Source of the DNA: Lachnospiraceae bacterium UBA3638
Lineage (GTDB): Bacteria > Bacillota > Clostridia > Lachnospirales > Lachnospiraceae
DNA length: 17,006 bases
Reading direction: 5' to 3'
Assembly (NCBI GenBank): GCA_002373595.1
Contig: DFKT01000034.1
Location: 1-17,006 of the forward strand
The position numbers were made by a program, and so were the translations under genes. Positions 15,611 to 17,006 of this stretch are shown here, in pieces (position 1 is the first letter of the stretch; each line of letters opens with the position of its first letter). The notes beneath the pieces were generated by a model. That model ran no database searches. It saw only the letters and a program-made list of their open reading frames with translations, and was not told where the DNA came from.

Positions 15611-15622
15611 TGATCCGGATCA
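15611..15622. promoter_or_regulatory. Perfect 12-bp palindrome before the MATE start
   Basis: TGATCCGGATCA reads the same on both strands and ends nine bases before the MATE ATG, where a ribosome site would be expected. It could be an operator or a small RNA stem that hides the start. No promoter was recognised with confidence nearby, so the role is open. Confidence 0.35.
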
Positions 15623-15625
15623 TCC

Positions 15626-15709
15626 TTACGCAAAAATCTCGTTTAGTTTTTCAATATGGTGTTTTCTGTCAGAAACAATGACAACCTTGTCTCCCTTTGT
15701 ATCCGTACC
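15626..15709 (-). pseudogene. In-frame 27-codon extension after the GGDEF stop
   Basis: Directly after the GGDEF fragment's TAA (15710-15712) the same frame stays open for 27 codons and then meets a second TAA at 15626-15628. It reads GTDTKGDKVVIVSDRKHHIE and then KLNEIFA, with a coding-like composition. It has no start codon or ribosome site of its own. It may be the original C-terminus cut off by a nonsense change, or a chance open stretch. Confidence 0.4.
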
Positions 15710-16198
15710 TTATACCATTCGGTGCCTTCTGTTTCTTACTTTATATCTGTACATTCTCTCATCCGCCTCTGCAAGAGCAGCATCAAGAGAGATATCCTTA
15801 CATTTATCAAATACCACACATCCGATACTTGCAGAGATATTGTAAGGCTTTCCCGCATCCGCAGACATCTTGGCAAGAGCATCCGCAAACTGATGTGCTC
15901 TTCCCGCTTCATCTTCATCGGTATACTTACCCACTCCTATCAGGAAGAATTCATCTCCTCCGCTTCTGACGCAGATCTCATCAGGTCCTGCTATCGAATT
16001 GAGCGCTGTGCTAACCGTCTTTATACCGTAATCTCCCTCAGCATGTCCGAATGTGTCATTAACATATTTCAGTCCGTCCATATCGGCGACAGCCACAAAG
16101 AGAGAATCTCCATCCTTAGCATTATCAAGCATCGAATTGACCATCTTATACATACCCCTTCTGTTGTATAAGCCCGTCATCATATCGCGCACGCGCAC
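15710..16198 (-). CDS. GGDEF diguanylate cyclase domain, separated from its sensor by a frameshift/deletion
   Basis: A complete GGDEF domain of about 160 residues, the catalytic domain that makes c-di-GMP from two GTP. It opens with RDMMTGLYNRRGMY, has DMDGLKYVNDTFGHAEGD (39-56), the active-site loop RSGGDEFFLIG (78-88) and the usual ending AEADERMYRYK. The inhibitory RxxD I-site five residues before GGDEF is absent. It has no sensor of its own. Just upstream, in another frame, is a sugar-binding-type domain that normally precedes such a domain in one protein. AAGGAGGT (plus 16199-16206) lies upstream of two in-frame GTG codons (16196-16198 and 16190-16192) and an ATG pair, so a free GGDEF protein could be translated. 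It is probably a fragment of a damaged gene, but the catalytic part itself looks intact. Confidence 0.8.
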   Translation of the reverse strand: MRVRDMMTGLYNRRGMYKMVNSMLDNAKDGDSLFVAVADMDGLKYVNDTFGHAEGDYGIKTVSTALNSIAGPDEICVRSGGDEFFLIGVGKYTDEDEAGRAHQFADALAKMSADAGKPYNISASIGCVVFDKCKDISLDAALAEADERMYRYKVRNRRHRMV

Positions 16199-16970
16199 CG
16201 ACCTCCTTATCCGAAGGTTCGTATGATGCTACAGTTACAGGATTGATCGCGCCCTCATCAGAGCAGTCAAAACCGACGACGACAATATCCTCAGGAACCT
16301 TGATATCAATCTTGTCCAATCTGTCGATAAGTCCCATCGCCATACAGTCACTTGCACAGATCACAGCATCCGGGCGCTCTATCTCTCCTCTCGCGATACG
16401 ATTGGCCAGATTATCTCCACTGGTATAATAGAAATCACCGTAAACGATATGCTCCGGAAGGACATCCAGTCCATGCTTTCTGATCTCATCGAGATATATG
16501 GACAATCGGCTCTCTGCTATAACATTATCCTTTTGTCCTGTCAGTATACAGATCTTCTTCCTGCCGTGAACCTCTATCACGTGTCTGCAGGATTCTCTTA
16601 ATATTTCCTCGTTATTATCCGCTATCAGGTGGATCCCTTTGGCGGGCATATCGAGAGAGCACTTGGGAATATCCTTGTACTTTGAGAGCTTTTTGAGAAA
16701 CTGATTTAAAACTTTATCGCCCTCATCGCCCATCATGGTCATGACATCCAGGATTACACCATCGAGCTCGTCGGGATTTGCCAGCCCGAAGATGTTTCCT
16801 TCGCCCTGAACATACTTGGGATGAGGAAAAGAAAAATGAACATTGGAAGCAAAGACAAGAAGATCATAGTCATATTTTTTGCATTGAGAGGAGACTCCCT
16901 CAATGATCCTGCGGACATGTGTAAGTTCTGGATATGCAACAAACAATCCGATTCTTTTTCGTCTGCTCAT
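16146..16970 (-). CDS. LacI/GalR-type periplasmic-binding domain, truncated sensor half of a GGDEF protein
   Basis: 274 residues with the type-I periplasmic-binding fold seen in LacI/GalR ligand domains, but without a helix-turn-helix and without a signal peptide. Features are KRIGLFVAYPELTHVRRIIE (5-24), the lobe strand GVILDVMTM (from about residue 71), KKICILTGQKDNVIAESRL (from about residue 137), DAVICASDCMAMGLIDRL (about 200-217), VVVGFDCSDEGAINPVT and SYEPSDKEVG near the end. This arrangement occurs in clostridial proteins in which the binding domain precedes GGDEF. Here the domain breaks off at GARA and continues for 15 residues out of frame across the start of the GGDEF segment, losing the last helices of the lobe and the linker. 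The ATG at 16970 follows a purine-rich AAAGGGG/GGAAG region. It is likely the 5' part of a broken gene. A folded product is possible but doubtful. Confidence 0.75.
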   Translation of the reverse strand: MSRRKRIGLFVAYPELTHVRRIIEGVSSQCKKYDYDLLVFASNVHFSFPHPKYVQGEGNIFGLANPDELDGVILDVMTMMGDEGDKVLNQFLKKLSKYKDIPKCSLDMPAKGIHLIADNNEEILRESCRHVIEVHGRKKICILTGQKDNVIAESRLSIYLDEIRKHGLDVLPEHIVYGDFYYTSGDNLANRIARGEIERPDAVICASDCMAMGLIDRLDKIDIKVPEDIVVVGFDCSDEGAINPVTVASYEPSDKEVGARARYDDGLIQQKGYV

Positions 16971-17006
16971 GATCTTCCGGCCCCTTTCGTTCTCTTTTGA
17001 ATAATG

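Noticed and set aside
16146..16970. LacI-type transcription repressor
   Set aside because: The protein starts directly with the ligand-binding domain and has no helix-turn-helix; the adjacent GGDEF domain explains it better as a sensor.

Overview
The window looks like chromosomal DNA of an anaerobic, signalling-rich Firmicute, most likely a Lachnospiraceae-type clostridium. This is inferred from gene content and style: strong AGGAGG ribosome sites, a polar amino-acid ABC system, an LTAC lipoprotein, and several cyclic-di-GMP proteins with large extracellular sensors. No rRNA, tRNA, CRISPR array or insertion sequence was seen.

Region A (1-6660, minus strand) is one compact seven-gene operon. 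Its order of transcription is OYE-family flavin oxidoreductase, amino-acid-binding lipoprotein, two permeases, ATPase, MmgE/PrpD-family protein, and cysteine synthase (cut by the window edge). A consensus promoter (TTGACC, 17 bp, TATAAT) with an overlapping inverted repeat precedes it. The pairing of a polar amino-acid importer, an MmgE/PrpD protein and a cysteine enzyme recalls the Bacillus subtilis yxe (S-(2-succino)cysteine) operon. The proposal here is import and breakdown of a cysteine- or dicarboxylate-type amino-acid conjugate, with the oxygen-using monooxygenase step of yxe absent.

Region B (6750-9250, minus strand) is a patchwork. It holds a 3' remnant of an ABC exporter ATPase with a terminator hairpin, an intact 542-residue fusion of a metallo-beta-lactamase-fold hydrolase with an HGGG/GDSAG esterase, and a 37-codon C-terminal scrap of a GGDEF protein.

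Region C (9260-14242, plus strand) is a two-gene unit. The first gene encodes a 1219-residue receptor: an ECF-S-component-like membrane domain, an extracellular beta-propeller with Y_Y_Y domain, a membrane helix and a cytoplasmic HD-GYP c-di-GMP phosphodiesterase. The second gene overlaps it by ATGA and encodes a membrane-anchored BMP/PnrA-type binding protein with no ABC transporter nearby. Together they look like an outside-in ligand sensor that lowers c-di-GMP.

Region D (14235-17006, minus strand) has a MATE exporter that overlaps region C tail to tail. Before it in transcription order lies a sugar-binding-protein/GGDEF gene that has apparently lost its middle: the binding domain and an intact GGDEF domain now sit in different frames. 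A strong internal Shine-Dalgarno may let the GGDEF domain be made alone. Thus an intact c-di-GMP phosphodiesterase sits between a scrap and a broken copy of diguanylate cyclase genes.
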